This document shows positions 46,431 to 54,110 of a stretch of DNA of 64,000 nt, piece after piece. Each line of letters opens with the position of its first letter. Positions within the stretch are counted from its first letter, which is position 1. The translations under genes were made by a program, and so were the position numbers. The notes under the pieces were generated by a model. That model saw only the letters and a list, made by a program, of their open reading frames with translations, searched no databases and was not told the DNA's origin. Source of the stretch: Blastococcus sp. HT6-4 (GTDB taxonomy: Bacteria > Actinomycetota > Actinomycetes > Mycobacteriales > Geodermatophilaceae); NCBI RefSeq assembly GCF_039679125.1, contig NZ_CP155551.1, positions 4,092,001 through 4,156,000 on the forward strand, read 5' to 3'.

Positions 46431-47558
46431 GTGCCCGTGAACACCCGTGGCGCGATCCTGCGCTCCGCCCCAGGACAGTGGGAAGTCACCGATCTGGTCG
46501 CCGACGACCCGCGAACCGGTGAACTGCAGGTCAAGCTGGCCGCATCCGGCATGTGCCACTCGGACGACCACATCGCCACCGGCGACATGCCGGTCGGCCA
46601 CTACCCCTTCCTCGGCGGCCACGAGGGCGCGGGCGTGGTCACCGCCGTCGGCCCCGGCACCAAGGACTTCAAGGAGGGCGACCACGTGGTCTTCTCCTTC
46701 CTCCCCGGGTGCGGTCGCTGCCGGTACTGCGCGAACGGGCAGCAGTACATCTGCGACTCGGGTGCCAACCTCCTGATCGGCTCCCGCTGGGACGACGCCG
46801 AGAGCTTCCGCTTCCAGACCTCCGACGGCACCCCGGTCGGCCAGATGTGCGGGCTGGGCACGTTCGCCGAGGTGACCACCGTCGACGTCCGCTCCACGGT
46901 CAAGATCCCCGACGACATCCCGCTCGACGTCGCCTGCCTCGTCGGCTGCGGCGTCGGCACCGGCTGGGGCACGGCCGTGCAGGCCGGCGAGGTGCGCGCC
47001 GGCGACACGGTGATCGTCATGGGTATCGGCGGCATCGGGATCAACGCGGTCCAGGGTGCGGCGCACGCCGGGGCCAGCCATGTCATCGCCGTCGACCCCA
47101 TCGACTTCAAGCGCGAGAAGGCGATGGAGCTCGGCGCCACCCACGCCTTCGCGAGCATCGAGGAAGCGGCCGACTTCGGCCGCAGCGTCACCAACGGGCA
47201 GGGCGCGGACAAGGTGCTGATCACCGTCGGCGTGCTGAAGGGGGAGCACGTCGCCCAGGGGGTCGAGGCGCTCGGCAAGGGCGGGCGGGTCGTCATCACC
47301 GGCCTCGGTGACCTCACCGACGTCGGCATCCCGATCAACCCCAGCATGCTGGCGCTGTTCACCAAGGAGATCCGGGGCGCGCTGTTCGGCGACCAGAACC
47401 CTAGCGCCGACATGCTGAAGATGCTGCGGCTCTACCAGGAGGGGAACCTCAAGCTCGACGAGCTGATCACCAAGCGGTACAAGCTCGACGACATCAACCA
47501 GGGCTACGAGGACCTGCACGCGGGCAAGAACATCCGCGGCGTGATCGTCTACGACTGA
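46431..47558 (+). CDS. NDMA-dependent (mycofactocin-linked) zinc alcohol dehydrogenase
   Basis: This 375-residue MDR dehydrogenase binds catalytic zinc through GMCHSDDH and GGHEGAGVV, and structural zinc through CGRCRYCANGQQYIC. The nucleotide fold is GIGGIGINAVQGAAHAG. It belongs to the nicotinoprotein group with tightly bound NAD (Rxyl_3153-like) that reoxidises its cofactor through mycofactocin, or NDMA in vitro. Its location next to the mft genes supports this. GTG 46431 follows GAGGAGG. A large inverted repeat follows the stop. Confidence 0.93.
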   Translation: MPVNTRGAILRSAPGQWEVTDLVADDPRTGELQVKLAASGMCHSDDHIATGDMPVGHYPFLGGHEGAGVVTAVGPGTKDFKEGDHVVFSFLPGCGRCRYCANGQQYICDSGANLLIGSRWDDAESFRFQTSDGTPVGQMCGLGTFAEVTTVDVRSTVKIPDDIPLDVACLVGCGVGTGWGTAVQAGEVRAGDTVIVMGIGGIGINAVQGAAHAGASHVIAVDPIDFKREKAMELGATHAFASIEEAADFGRSVTNGQGADKVLITVGVLKGEHVAQGVEALGKGGRVVITGLGDLTDVGIPINPSMLALFTKEIRGALFGDQNPSADMLKMLRLYQEGNLKLDELITKRYKLDDINQGYEDLHAGKNIRGVIVYD

Positions 47559-47570
47559 CCCCGCGCCGCC

Positions 47571-47634
47571 CAGGCATAGGAACCTTCACCTACGTCCGGT
47601 GGCGTCATCGCACAGGTGAAGGTTCCTATGCCTG
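47571..47634. repeat. Perfect 21-bp inverted repeat between the dehydrogenase and moxR
   Basis: Arms 47571-47591 and 47614-47634 are exact reverse complements over 21 bp (inner part GGAACCTTCACCT and AGGTGAAGGTTCC), with a 22-nt spacer. The right arm ends 3 nt before the ribosome site CAGGAGG of the following MoxR gene. Its terminal CCTG can pair either with the left arm or with CAGG of the ribosome site. It could be a terminator for the dehydrogenase, a switch for moxR, or a mobile palindromic element. No T-run is present. Confidence 0.8.
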
Positions 47635-47647
47635 CGGCAGGAGGATC

Positions 47648-48541
47648 GTGACCGCCACCCGCACCGCTGCCCGGCTGGACGTCGGCGGCATGGTGCGGGT
47701 GGCCCGCGACCGCGTGGTCGCCCGCATCCGCGAGGCGGAGGTGGTCGCCGCCGCGCTCTCGGCCGGACGCAACGTCGTGCTGGAGGGCCCACCCGGCACG
47801 GGCAAGACGACGCTGCTGCGCTCGCTGGCCGACGGCGCCGGCGTCCCACTGGTGCTGGTGGAGGGCAACGCCGAACTGACGCCCACCCGGCTGGTCGGCC
47901 ACCACGACGCCTCGCGGGTGCTCACCGAGGACTACCGGCCGGAGAACTTCGTCCCCGGCCCGCTGACCCGGGCGATGACCGAGGGCGCTCTCCTCTACGT
48001 CGAGGAGTTCAACCGGGTCCCCGAGGAGACGATGAACGTCCTGCTCGGCGTGCTCTCGGAGCGCGAGATGCACGTCCCCCGGTTCGGCCGCGTAGCCGCT
48101 CGTCCCACCTTCCGGCTGGTCGCGGCGATGAACCCGTTCGACGCGGTGGGTACCGCACGGGTGACGCCGGCCCTCTACGACCGCTCGTGCCGGGTCGCGA
48201 TGGGCTACCAGGACGAGGCCGCCGAGCTCGCCGTCGTCACCTCGGTCACCGAGGGGCCGGCCGAGCTCGTCGCGCGGGCGGTGCGTGCGGTCCGGATCAC
48301 CCGCGACCACCCCGAGCTGCGCATCGGCGCCTCGGTGCGCGGCGCGATCGACACCGTGCTGATCGCCGTGGAGCTGGCGACGGTCCGGGGCGCGGGATCG
48401 GTCGACGAGGACACCGGCCTGGACGCTGCGCTGGCCGCCATGACCGGCAAGGTGACCCTCGGCGACGGCGTGGCCCGCCCGGTGGAGGACGTCGTCGCCG
48501 ACATCTGGCGCCGGGCGGGTGAGGAGCTGGGAAAAGGCTGA
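47648..48541 (+). CDS. MoxR-family AAA+ ATPase
   Basis: This 297-residue MoxR ATPase has Walker A GPPGTGKTTLL, Walker B LLYVEEFNR, sensor region VAAMNPFDAVGTARV and arginine finger area ALYDRSCRVAMGY. MoxR proteins act with VWA proteins in maturation of metal or cofactor enzymes. It lies directly after the mycofactocin-linked dehydrogenase and before its own VWA partner, with which it overlaps or abuts. GTG 47648 has CAGGAGG. Confidence 0.9.
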   Translation: MTATRTAARLDVGGMVRVARDRVVARIREAEVVAAALSAGRNVVLEGPPGTGKTTLLRSLADGAGVPLVLVEGNAELTPTRLVGHHDASRVLTEDYRPENFVPGPLTRAMTEGALLYVEEFNRVPEETMNVLLGVLSEREMHVPRFGRVAARPTFRLVAAMNPFDAVGTARVTPALYDRSCRVAMGYQDEAAELAVVTSVTEGPAELVARAVRAVRITRDHPELRIGASVRGAIDTVLIAVELATVRGAGSVDEDTGLDAALAAMTGKVTLGDGVARPVEDVVADIWRRAGEELGKG

Positions 48542-48624
48542 CGCCCGAGGCCACCGAGCCCGGGCCCGGGCATCCGCCGCCGCCGGGCCCGGGCGGCGAA
48601 CCGCCGGGCAGCCCGCCGCCGAAG

Positions 48625-49563
48625 GTGGTCAGCGACCCCGCCGAGGTCGAGGAGCTGCTCCGCTCCCAGGCCGCGCGCCGCGCCAGCCGCGACCAGCTCT
48701 CCCGCAGCAACCCCGACTTCGACGCCGTCTCCCCCGCGGCCGGGCAGCTGGACGCCGCGGCGGTGGCCGACCTCGCCGCCCGCGACCCCGACGCCGCGGC
48801 GCGGGTCCTGGCGGCGGCCGCCCGCGCCTTCGACCCGGCGCTGCGGGCCGCGGCCCGGTCGCTGGCCGCCCGGTTCCCGGTCGGCCGGCCCCGGACCGGC
48901 GTCGCGGACCGGCCCGGCACCAGCCGGATGGTCACCCGCCGGGAGCCCACCGGCTCCGACGTCGACCTCGACGCCTCGCTGGCCGCCCGCGGCGCCGAGC
49001 CGCACTGGCGCGCGGAGCACCTGCACACGCGCGGCTGGCGGTCCACCGGCCGTGCCGTCGTGCTGCTGGTGGACGCCAGCGGCTCGGTGGCCGGCGACGA
49101 GCTGGCCGCCGCCGTCCTGACCGCCTCGGCGCTGGTGCAGCGGATGCGGCCGGGCGACGAGCTGGCGGTCGTCGCGTTCTGGTCCAGCGCCGTCGTCCTC
49201 CGCCCGATGTCCGCCGACCCGCGGGTCGACCTCGTCGTGGACCGGCTGTGCGACCTGCGCGGCGGCGGCACGACCGACCTGGAGCTGGCGCTGCGGACGG
49301 CGGCGGCGCAGCTGGCCCGCTCGCGCGCCGCCGACCGGCAGGTGCTGCTGCTGTCCGACGGCCTGGCCACCGAGAGCCCCGACCCGGTCGACGCCGCCCG
49401 GGCGCTCGCGCGCGTCCCGGCCCGGCTGCAGGTCATGGCGTTGTCGGCCGAGGAGGAGGCGACCGTCTCCTGCGCGGCCCTCGCGGCAGCGGGCGGCGGC
49501 CGGGTGGCCCCGCTGCACCGCCCCTCCCAGGCCCCCGCGGCCGTGCGCGAACTCCTGGGCTGA
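48625..49563 (+). CDS. VWA-domain protein paired with MoxR
   Basis: This 312-residue protein (from GTG 48625) has a helical N-terminal domain and a von Willebrand A domain with MIDAS motif LLVDASGSVAG, a threonine in RGGGTTDLELAL and an aspartate in LLLSDGLATES. MoxR-VWA pairs are chaperone-like. The frame is open further up, with a proline/glycine-rich stretch (EPGPGHPPPPGPGG), to a CTG at 48538 overlapping the moxR stop (CTGA) and 11 nt after GAGGAG. A CTG start would add 29 residues and couple translation with moxR. Confidence 0.85.
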   Translation: MVSDPAEVEELLRSQAARRASRDQLSRSNPDFDAVSPAAGQLDAAAVADLAARDPDAAARVLAAAARAFDPALRAAARSLAARFPVGRPRTGVADRPGTSRMVTRREPTGSDVDLDASLAARGAEPHWRAEHLHTRGWRSTGRAVVLLVDASGSVAGDELAAAVLTASALVQRMRPGDELAVVAFWSSAVVLRPMSADPRVDLVVDRLCDLRGGGTTDLELALRTAAAQLARSRAADRQVLLLSDGLATESPDPVDAARALARVPARLQVMALSAEEEATVSCAALAAAGGGRVAPLHRPSQAPAAVRELLG

Positions 49564-49573
49564 CTGCCCTGCC

Positions 49574-49603
49574 GGCCGGGCGCCCCGCTCGGGACGCCCG
49601 GCC
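49574..49603. terminator. Hairpin between convergent VWA and lipoprotein genes
   Basis: GGCCGGGCG (49574-49582) pairs with CGCCCGGCC (49595-49603) around a 12-nt loop, in the 45-nt gap between two gene stops, with CCCT/AGGG extending the stem outside. It probably stops transcription from both sides. Confidence 0.65.
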
Positions 49604-49608
49604 AGGGG

Positions 49609-50280
49609 TCACGCTCCCAACTGCTCGAGGTCCAGCGCGTCCTCGGGAGCGGAGATCTCCTCCTGCTCGCCGAAGTCGCTGAAGGTGACCGTGCCCTCCG
49701 AGTCGTCCGCGCCGGTCATCTCGAGCGGGTAGGCCGGGTCGTCGTCGGCGACGGTGAGGGTGCTGCCGTCCTCCTGCTCGACGATGCGAACGGGCTCGCC
49801 GTCCACCTCCTCCGCGCGGGTCTCCTCGCGGATCTCGCCGTCGGGGTCGCGCAGGTCGTCGGCGAACCCGGCCAGGGTGAAGTCCGCGAACTCGCCGGCG
49901 GCCTCCGGGGGCATGAGCACCCAGGTGCCGTCGAACATGCCGAGCGCCTCCTCCGGCATCCCGAAGCCGGCCCAGAACTCGCTCGGGGCCTGCATGAAGA
50001 CGTCCCCGCCGACGCTGATGATCCCGATCTCGGTGCCGGCGATGGTGAGCGTGCCTGCGGCGTCGTCGCCCTGCAGCTGCAGGTCGACATCCATCTCCTC
50101 GCCGTCCTCCGTCATGGTGCCGGAGATGTGCACGGCCCCGGCCTCCTCGAGCGCGTCGGCGGCGGCCGCGGCGACCTCCTCGCCGGACCTGCCCTCGAGC
50201 GGGGTGTCACCGCCACAGGCGGAGAGCAGCAGGGCGGCAACGGGCACCCCGGCCGTGGCGGACAGCGATCGGATGCGCAT
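49609..50280 (-). CDS. Secreted lipoprotein, LppX/LprG-like
   Basis: This 223-residue lipoprotein has a signal peptide with lipobox LLSAC (Cys22) and then an acidic domain resembling LppX/LprAFG lipid-carrier lipoproteins (ADALEEAGAVHISGTMTEDGEEMDVDLQLQGDDAAGTLTI, FWAGFGMPEEALGMFDGTWVLM). Such proteins carry lipids or support envelope assembly, but the match is by general pattern only. A strong ribosome site (AAGGAGATCC) precedes ATG 50280. Acidic residues dominate, so it should sit at the outer face of the membrane. Confidence 0.8.
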   Translation of the reverse strand: MRIRSLSATAGVPVAALLLSACGGDTPLEGRSGEEVAAAAADALEEAGAVHISGTMTEDGEEMDVDLQLQGDDAAGTLTIAGTEIGIISVGGDVFMQAPSEFWAGFGMPEEALGMFDGTWVLMPPEAAGEFADFTLAGFADDLRDPDGEIREETRAEEVDGEPVRIVEQEDGSTLTVADDDPAYPLEMTGADDSEGTVTFSDFGEQEEISAPEDALDLEQLGA

Positions 50281-50333
50281 GGATCTCCTTCGACGCGGAC
50301 GGACCCGGAGCTCCCGGGCCGCGCACATCGTGA

Positions 50334-50894
50334 TCACCCGGGGGGTCGCGCGGGCACCGGGCCGCGGCGTGTCGGGGAACGTCGGACGCCTGCGCGACGT
50401 GGGTCGAGTGGGACGGTAGTGCGCAGCACAGCCGGCCCCAGCCGCAGCACACCGTCGGACAGGACCGCGCAGCGCACACCGCCCCTCCCCCGGAGCCCAC
50501 GGTGGGCCCCCGGGGCCAGCACGGTGTCCATCCAGGCGCAGGGGTTCGCCGGGCGCCCGCCGCGCAGCAGGACGGCGCCCGCGCCGCAGTCGAGCGCGAA
50601 CTCGCTGCCGCGCAGCGCCTCGACCTCGGCGCCGCGCAGCACCACGTTCCGCCGGGTCAGGAGCGGGTCGAACGGAGCGGCGCCCAGGTCGCCGGCGAGC
50701 GCCTCGAGCGACTCCACCGCCAGCACGGTCACCTGCGCGTCCCGGTGCGCGGGCCGGCCGGCGTAGCGGTCGCCGACGATGCCCAGCCCGGCCCGGAGCT
50801 CGATCCGCTCCCGGCGGTCCCCCGCCTGGCCGGGCGGCGCCGCCCCGGGCCGCCCGCCGTAGCGGTGCACCGGCGAGGCGAGCAGCCCGACCAC
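50334..50894 (-). CDS. MOSC-domain protein
   Basis: This 186-residue MOSC-like protein has LASPVHRYGGRPGAAPP, LGIVGDRYAGRPAHRDAQVTVL, RRNVVLRGAEVEALRGSEFALDCGAGAVLLRG and NPCAWMDTVLAPG. MOSC domains handle sulfur for molybdenum cofactor or bind Mo-pterin, fitting its place after xdhC. GTG 50894 is used. The frame extends with THRYDVEV to a CTG at 50918 that overlaps the xdhC stop as CTGA. If this is used, the protein has 194 residues. Confidence 0.8.
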   Translation of the reverse strand: MVGLLASPVHRYGGRPGAAPPGQAGDRRERIELRAGLGIVGDRYAGRPAHRDAQVTVLAVESLEALAGDLGAAPFDPLLTRRNVVLRGAEVEALRGSEFALDCGAGAVLLRGGRPANPCAWMDTVLAPGAHRGLRGRGGVRCAVLSDGVLRLGPAVLRTTVPLDPRRAGVRRSPTRRGPVPARPPG

Positions 50895-50914
50895 CTCGAC
50901 GTCGTAGCGGTGCG

Positions 50915-52036
50915 TCAGCGCTCCGCCGTCTCGTGGATGGGGCCCTCCACCTCGGCCAGCCGCCGGCCGGTCCCGCCCCAGCGGCCCTGGATGATCTCCG
51001 CCGCGATCGAGACCGCCGTCTCCTCCGGGGTGCGGGCGCCGAGGTCCAGCCCGATCGGCGAGGACAGCCGGGCCAGCTCGTCGTCGGTCAGCCCGGCCTC
51101 GCGCAGCCGCGCCAGCCGCTCGTCGTGGGTGCGCCGCGAGCCCATCGCCCCGACGTAGGCCACCGGGGTGCGCAGCGCGACCTCCAGCAGCGGGACGTCG
51201 AACTTCGGGTCGTGGGTGAGCACGCACAGCACGGTGCGCTCGTCGATCCGCCCCGCCTCCACCTCGGCCCCCAGGTACCGGTGCGGCCACTCGACGACCA
51301 CCTCGTGCGCCTCCGGGAACCGCCGAGGGGTGGCGAACACCGGGCGGGCGTCGCAGACGGTCACCCGGTAGCCGAGGAAGGCACCCACGCGCGCGACGGC
51401 GGCGGCGAAGTCGATCGCCCCGAACACCACCATGCGGGCCGGCGGGGCGAAGCAGTTCACGAACAGCGTCAGGTCGTCGCCGCGGCGCTCGCCGTCGTGC
51501 CCGACGTGCAGCAGCGCGGTGCGCCCGGCCACCAGCATGCCGCGGGCGTCGGCGGCGACGGCGTCGTCGAGCCGCTGCGAGCCGAGCGTCCCCGAGGCCC
51601 GGTCGGGCCAGAGCACCAGCCGGCGGCCCAGCCGGTCGTCGGGCCCGGCGACCACGGTGACGACGGCGACCGGCTCGTGCCGCCCGACCGACTCGGCGAT
51701 CTCCCCCAGTTCGGGGAACGACTCGCGGGAGACCGGTTCCACGAAGACGTCGAGGATCCCGCCGCAGGTCAGCCCCACGGCGAACGCGTCGTCGTCGCTC
51801 ACCCCGTAGCGCTCCAGGAGGGGGCGGCCGGTCGAGACGGCGTCCCTGGCCTCCTCGTAGACCGCGCCCTCCACGCACCCGCCGGAGACGCTGCCGACCG
51901 CGGTGCCGTCGGGGCCGACCAGCATCGAGGCGCCGGCCGGCCGCGGCGCCGAGCGCCAGGTGGCCACCACCGTGCCCATGCCGACGGTCTCCCCCGCCTG
52001 CCACCAGCCCACCAGGTCGTCCAGGACGTCACGCAC
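50915..52036 (-). CDS. XdhC/CoxF-family maturation protein
   Basis: This 373-residue protein has the XdhC_CoxI N-terminal region (ATWRSAPRPAGASMLVGPDGTAVGSVSGGCVEGAVYEEA) and a C-terminal Rossmann domain (VVFGAIDFAAAVARVGAFLGYRVTVCDARPVF, YVGAMGSRRTHDERLARL). XdhC proteins bind sulfurated molybdenum cofactor and insert it into xanthine dehydrogenase or CODH-type enzymes. GTG 52036 overlaps the coxE stop. It is the natural partner for the coxSLM enzyme 22 kb away. Confidence 0.9.
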   Translation of the reverse strand: MRDVLDDLVGWWQAGETVGMGTVVATWRSAPRPAGASMLVGPDGTAVGSVSGGCVEGAVYEEARDAVSTGRPLLERYGVSDDDAFAVGLTCGGILDVFVEPVSRESFPELGEIAESVGRHEPVAVVTVVAGPDDRLGRRLVLWPDRASGTLGSQRLDDAVAADARGMLVAGRTALLHVGHDGERRGDDLTLFVNCFAPPARMVVFGAIDFAAAVARVGAFLGYRVTVCDARPVFATPRRFPEAHEVVVEWPHRYLGAEVEAGRIDERTVLCVLTHDPKFDVPLLEVALRTPVAYVGAMGSRRTHDERLARLREAGLTDDELARLSSPIGLDLGARTPEETAVSIAAEIIQGRWGGTGRRLAEVEGPIHETAER

Positions 52037-53150
52037 GCGAGATCACTCCCGTCAGCTCTTCGAAGGCGGCCATGCTGTGCCCGGCCACGAAGTGGTCCAC
52101 CGACGGGAGCGCCGCCTGCATCCCGCCGGTGAGCGGCTCGTACCCGACCCTGCCCTTGTGCGGGTTCACCCACACCACGGCGTGCGCCAGCCGCCGCAGC
52201 CGCGCCATCTGCTCGGCGAGCAGCTCGGCGCCGCCGCGCTCCCAGCCGTCACTGCAGACGACGACCACCGCACCACGGGCGGTGCCCCGCTGGCCCCACC
52301 GGTCGAGGAACGCCTTGAGCACCTCCCCGAGCCGGGTGCCGCCGGACCAGTCGGGGATGGCCTGCCCGCCGGCGGCCAGGGCCCGGTCGGGGTCGCGCAG
52401 CCGCAGCTCGCGGGTGACGCGGGTGAGCCGGGTACCGATCGTGAACACCTCGGTCGACACCGGGCGCGCCCGCACGACCGCGTGCGCGAACCGCAGCAGC
52501 GCGTCGGCGTACGGCGTCATCGACCCGGAGACGTCGATCAGCAGCACCACGCGCCGGGGGCGGGGCCGCGCCCGGCGGTGCAGCAACCGGCTGATCTCGC
52601 CGCCGTCCCGCAGCGCGCGCCGGACCGTCCGCGCCGGGTGCACCGAGCCGTGCGCGGACGGCCGCCGGCGCCGCGCCGGGCGCATGGGGGCGGCGGGGAC
52701 CAGCAGGGCGAACAGCCGGCGCAGGTGCTCGCGCTCGGCGTCGGTGAGCCCGGCGACGTCGCGGTGCCGCAGCACCTCGTCACCGCTGGCCCTCGCCGCG
52801 AGGTCGGGGGCGTCGCTGTCGTCGCCCTCGCCGGTGCCCGGGTCGAGCGGCGCGCTCGCCGCCAGCCGGGGCGTCGCCTGCGCCGGGGCCGGGGCCGGGC
52901 GGGGGCGGCGCCCGGAGAACCAGGCGGCGAAGGCGGTGTCGTAGCGGTCGAGGTCATCCGGGCCCGAGCAGAGCGTCAGCCGCCCGGCCCAGTAGACGGC
53001 CGACGGGTCGAGCACGTCGAGCCGGCCGAGCGCGGCGAGCATCGCCTCGACCCGGTCCGGGGAGGCGCCGACGCCGGCGTGGCGCAGCGTGCGGGCGAAC
53101 CCCAGCACGGTGTCGACGACGTCGCGCTCCACCACCGCCCCGTCAGCCAC
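52029..53150 (-). CDS. coxE: CoxE-like VWA protein
   Basis: This 373-residue protein has a helical N-terminal region (VLGFARTLRHAGVGASPDRVEAMLAAL), a Pro/Ala linker, a basic central part and a C-terminal VWA domain with MIDAS LLIDVSGSMTPYADALL, GGTRLGEVL and VVCSDGWERGG. CoxE works with the MoxR ATPase CoxD in assembling the Mo-Cu or Mo centre of CO-dehydrogenase-type enzymes. Its start overlaps coxD and its end overlaps xdhC. Confidence 0.9.
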   Translation of the reverse strand: MADGAVVERDVVDTVLGFARTLRHAGVGASPDRVEAMLAALGRLDVLDPSAVYWAGRLTLCSGPDDLDRYDTAFAAWFSGRRPRPAPAPAQATPRLAASAPLDPGTGEGDDSDAPDLAARASGDEVLRHRDVAGLTDAEREHLRRLFALLVPAAPMRPARRRRPSAHGSVHPARTVRRALRDGGEISRLLHRRARPRPRRVVLLIDVSGSMTPYADALLRFAHAVVRARPVSTEVFTIGTRLTRVTRELRLRDPDRALAAGGQAIPDWSGGTRLGEVLKAFLDRWGQRGTARGAVVVVCSDGWERGGAELLAEQMARLRRLAHAVVWVNPHKGRVGYEPLTGGMQAALPSVDHFVAGHSMAAFEELTGVISRA

Positions 53151-54042
53151 CGACGAGGGCCTCCGGTGCCAGCGACCGCACCCGCTCGGTGTCCTCCCGG
53201 TACTTGAGCACCGCTCCCAGGGTGCGCGCGGCGAGGTCGGGGTCGAGGTCCCGGGCGCCCAGGGTGTGCAGCGCCGTCGCCCAGTCCATGGCCTCGGCGA
53301 TCCCTGGTGGCTTGAGCAGGTCGAGCGTCCGCAGGTTGGCCGTCGCCCGCGCCACCTCGCGGGCCAGCTGGTCGGTGACCTCCGGCAGCCGGCGGCGCAG
53401 GATCGCGACCTCGCGGTCGAAGTCGGGGTGGGCCAGCCAGTGGTAGAGGCAGCGGCGCTTGAGCGCGTCGTGCACCTCGCGGGTGCGGTTGGAGGTGAGC
53501 ACGACCAGCGGCGGGGTCTGCGCGCGCACCGTCCCGAGCTCGGGGATGGAGATGGTGAAGTCGCTGAGCACCTCGAGCAGGAACGCCTCGAACTCGTCGT
53601 CGGCCCGGTCGACCTCGTCGATGAGCAGGACGCTCGGGGAGTCCTCCAGCGCCTGCAGCAGCGGCCGGGCGAGCAGAAAGCGGCGGTCGTAGAGGGAGGC
53701 CTCCAGCCGCTCGGGGTCGTCGGCGGCGTGCGCGGCCTCCGCGGCGCGCAGGTGCAGCAGCTGGCGGCCGAAGTCCCAGTCGTAGAGCGCCTGGCTGGCC
53801 TCCAGGCCCTCGTAGCACTGCAGCCGGTAGATCGGCCGGCCGGTGACCTGCGCCAGCGCGTGCGCCAGCGCCGTCTTGCCGACGCCGGCCTCCCCCTCGA
53901 GGAACAGCGGGCGGTGCATGACCAGCGCGAGGTACGCGGCGGTGGCCAGCCCCTCGTCGGGCAGGTAGCCGGTCGCCTCCAGCGCGGCGGCGAGCTGGTC
54001 GGGGCTTCCGGGGACCGTGGGCTCGCTCACGTCCAGCAGCAT
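53143..54042 (-). CDS. coxD: CoxD-like MoxR AAA+ ATPase
   Basis: This 299-residue MoxR-type ATPase has Walker A LEGEAGVGKTALAHALA, the CYEGLEASQALYDWDFGRQLLHLRAAE signature of CoxD-like proteins, Walker B VLLIDEVDRAD, sensor 1 VVLTSNRTREV and arginine-finger region RRCLYHWLAHPDF. It is the first gene of coxD-coxE-xdhC-MOSC. CoxD is known to be needed to make the active metal centre of CO dehydrogenase. It differs in sequence from the MoxR at 47.6 kb. Confidence 0.92.
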   Translation of the reverse strand: MLLDVSEPTVPGSPDQLAAALEATGYLPDEGLATAAYLALVMHRPLFLEGEAGVGKTALAHALAQVTGRPIYRLQCYEGLEASQALYDWDFGRQLLHLRAAEAAHAADDPERLEASLYDRRFLLARPLLQALEDSPSVLLIDEVDRADDEFEAFLLEVLSDFTISIPELGTVRAQTPPLVVLTSNRTREVHDALKRRCLYHWLAHPDFDREVAILRRRLPEVTDQLAREVARATANLRTLDLLKPPGIAEAMDWATALHTLGARDLDPDLAARTLGAVLKYREDTERVRSLAPEALVGG

Positions 54043-54110
54043 CCCACCGACAGCCGCCGGGCGGGACCCGGGTGCCCCGGCCGGGCGGCCGCCACGAGCG
54101 GCGGGGCACG

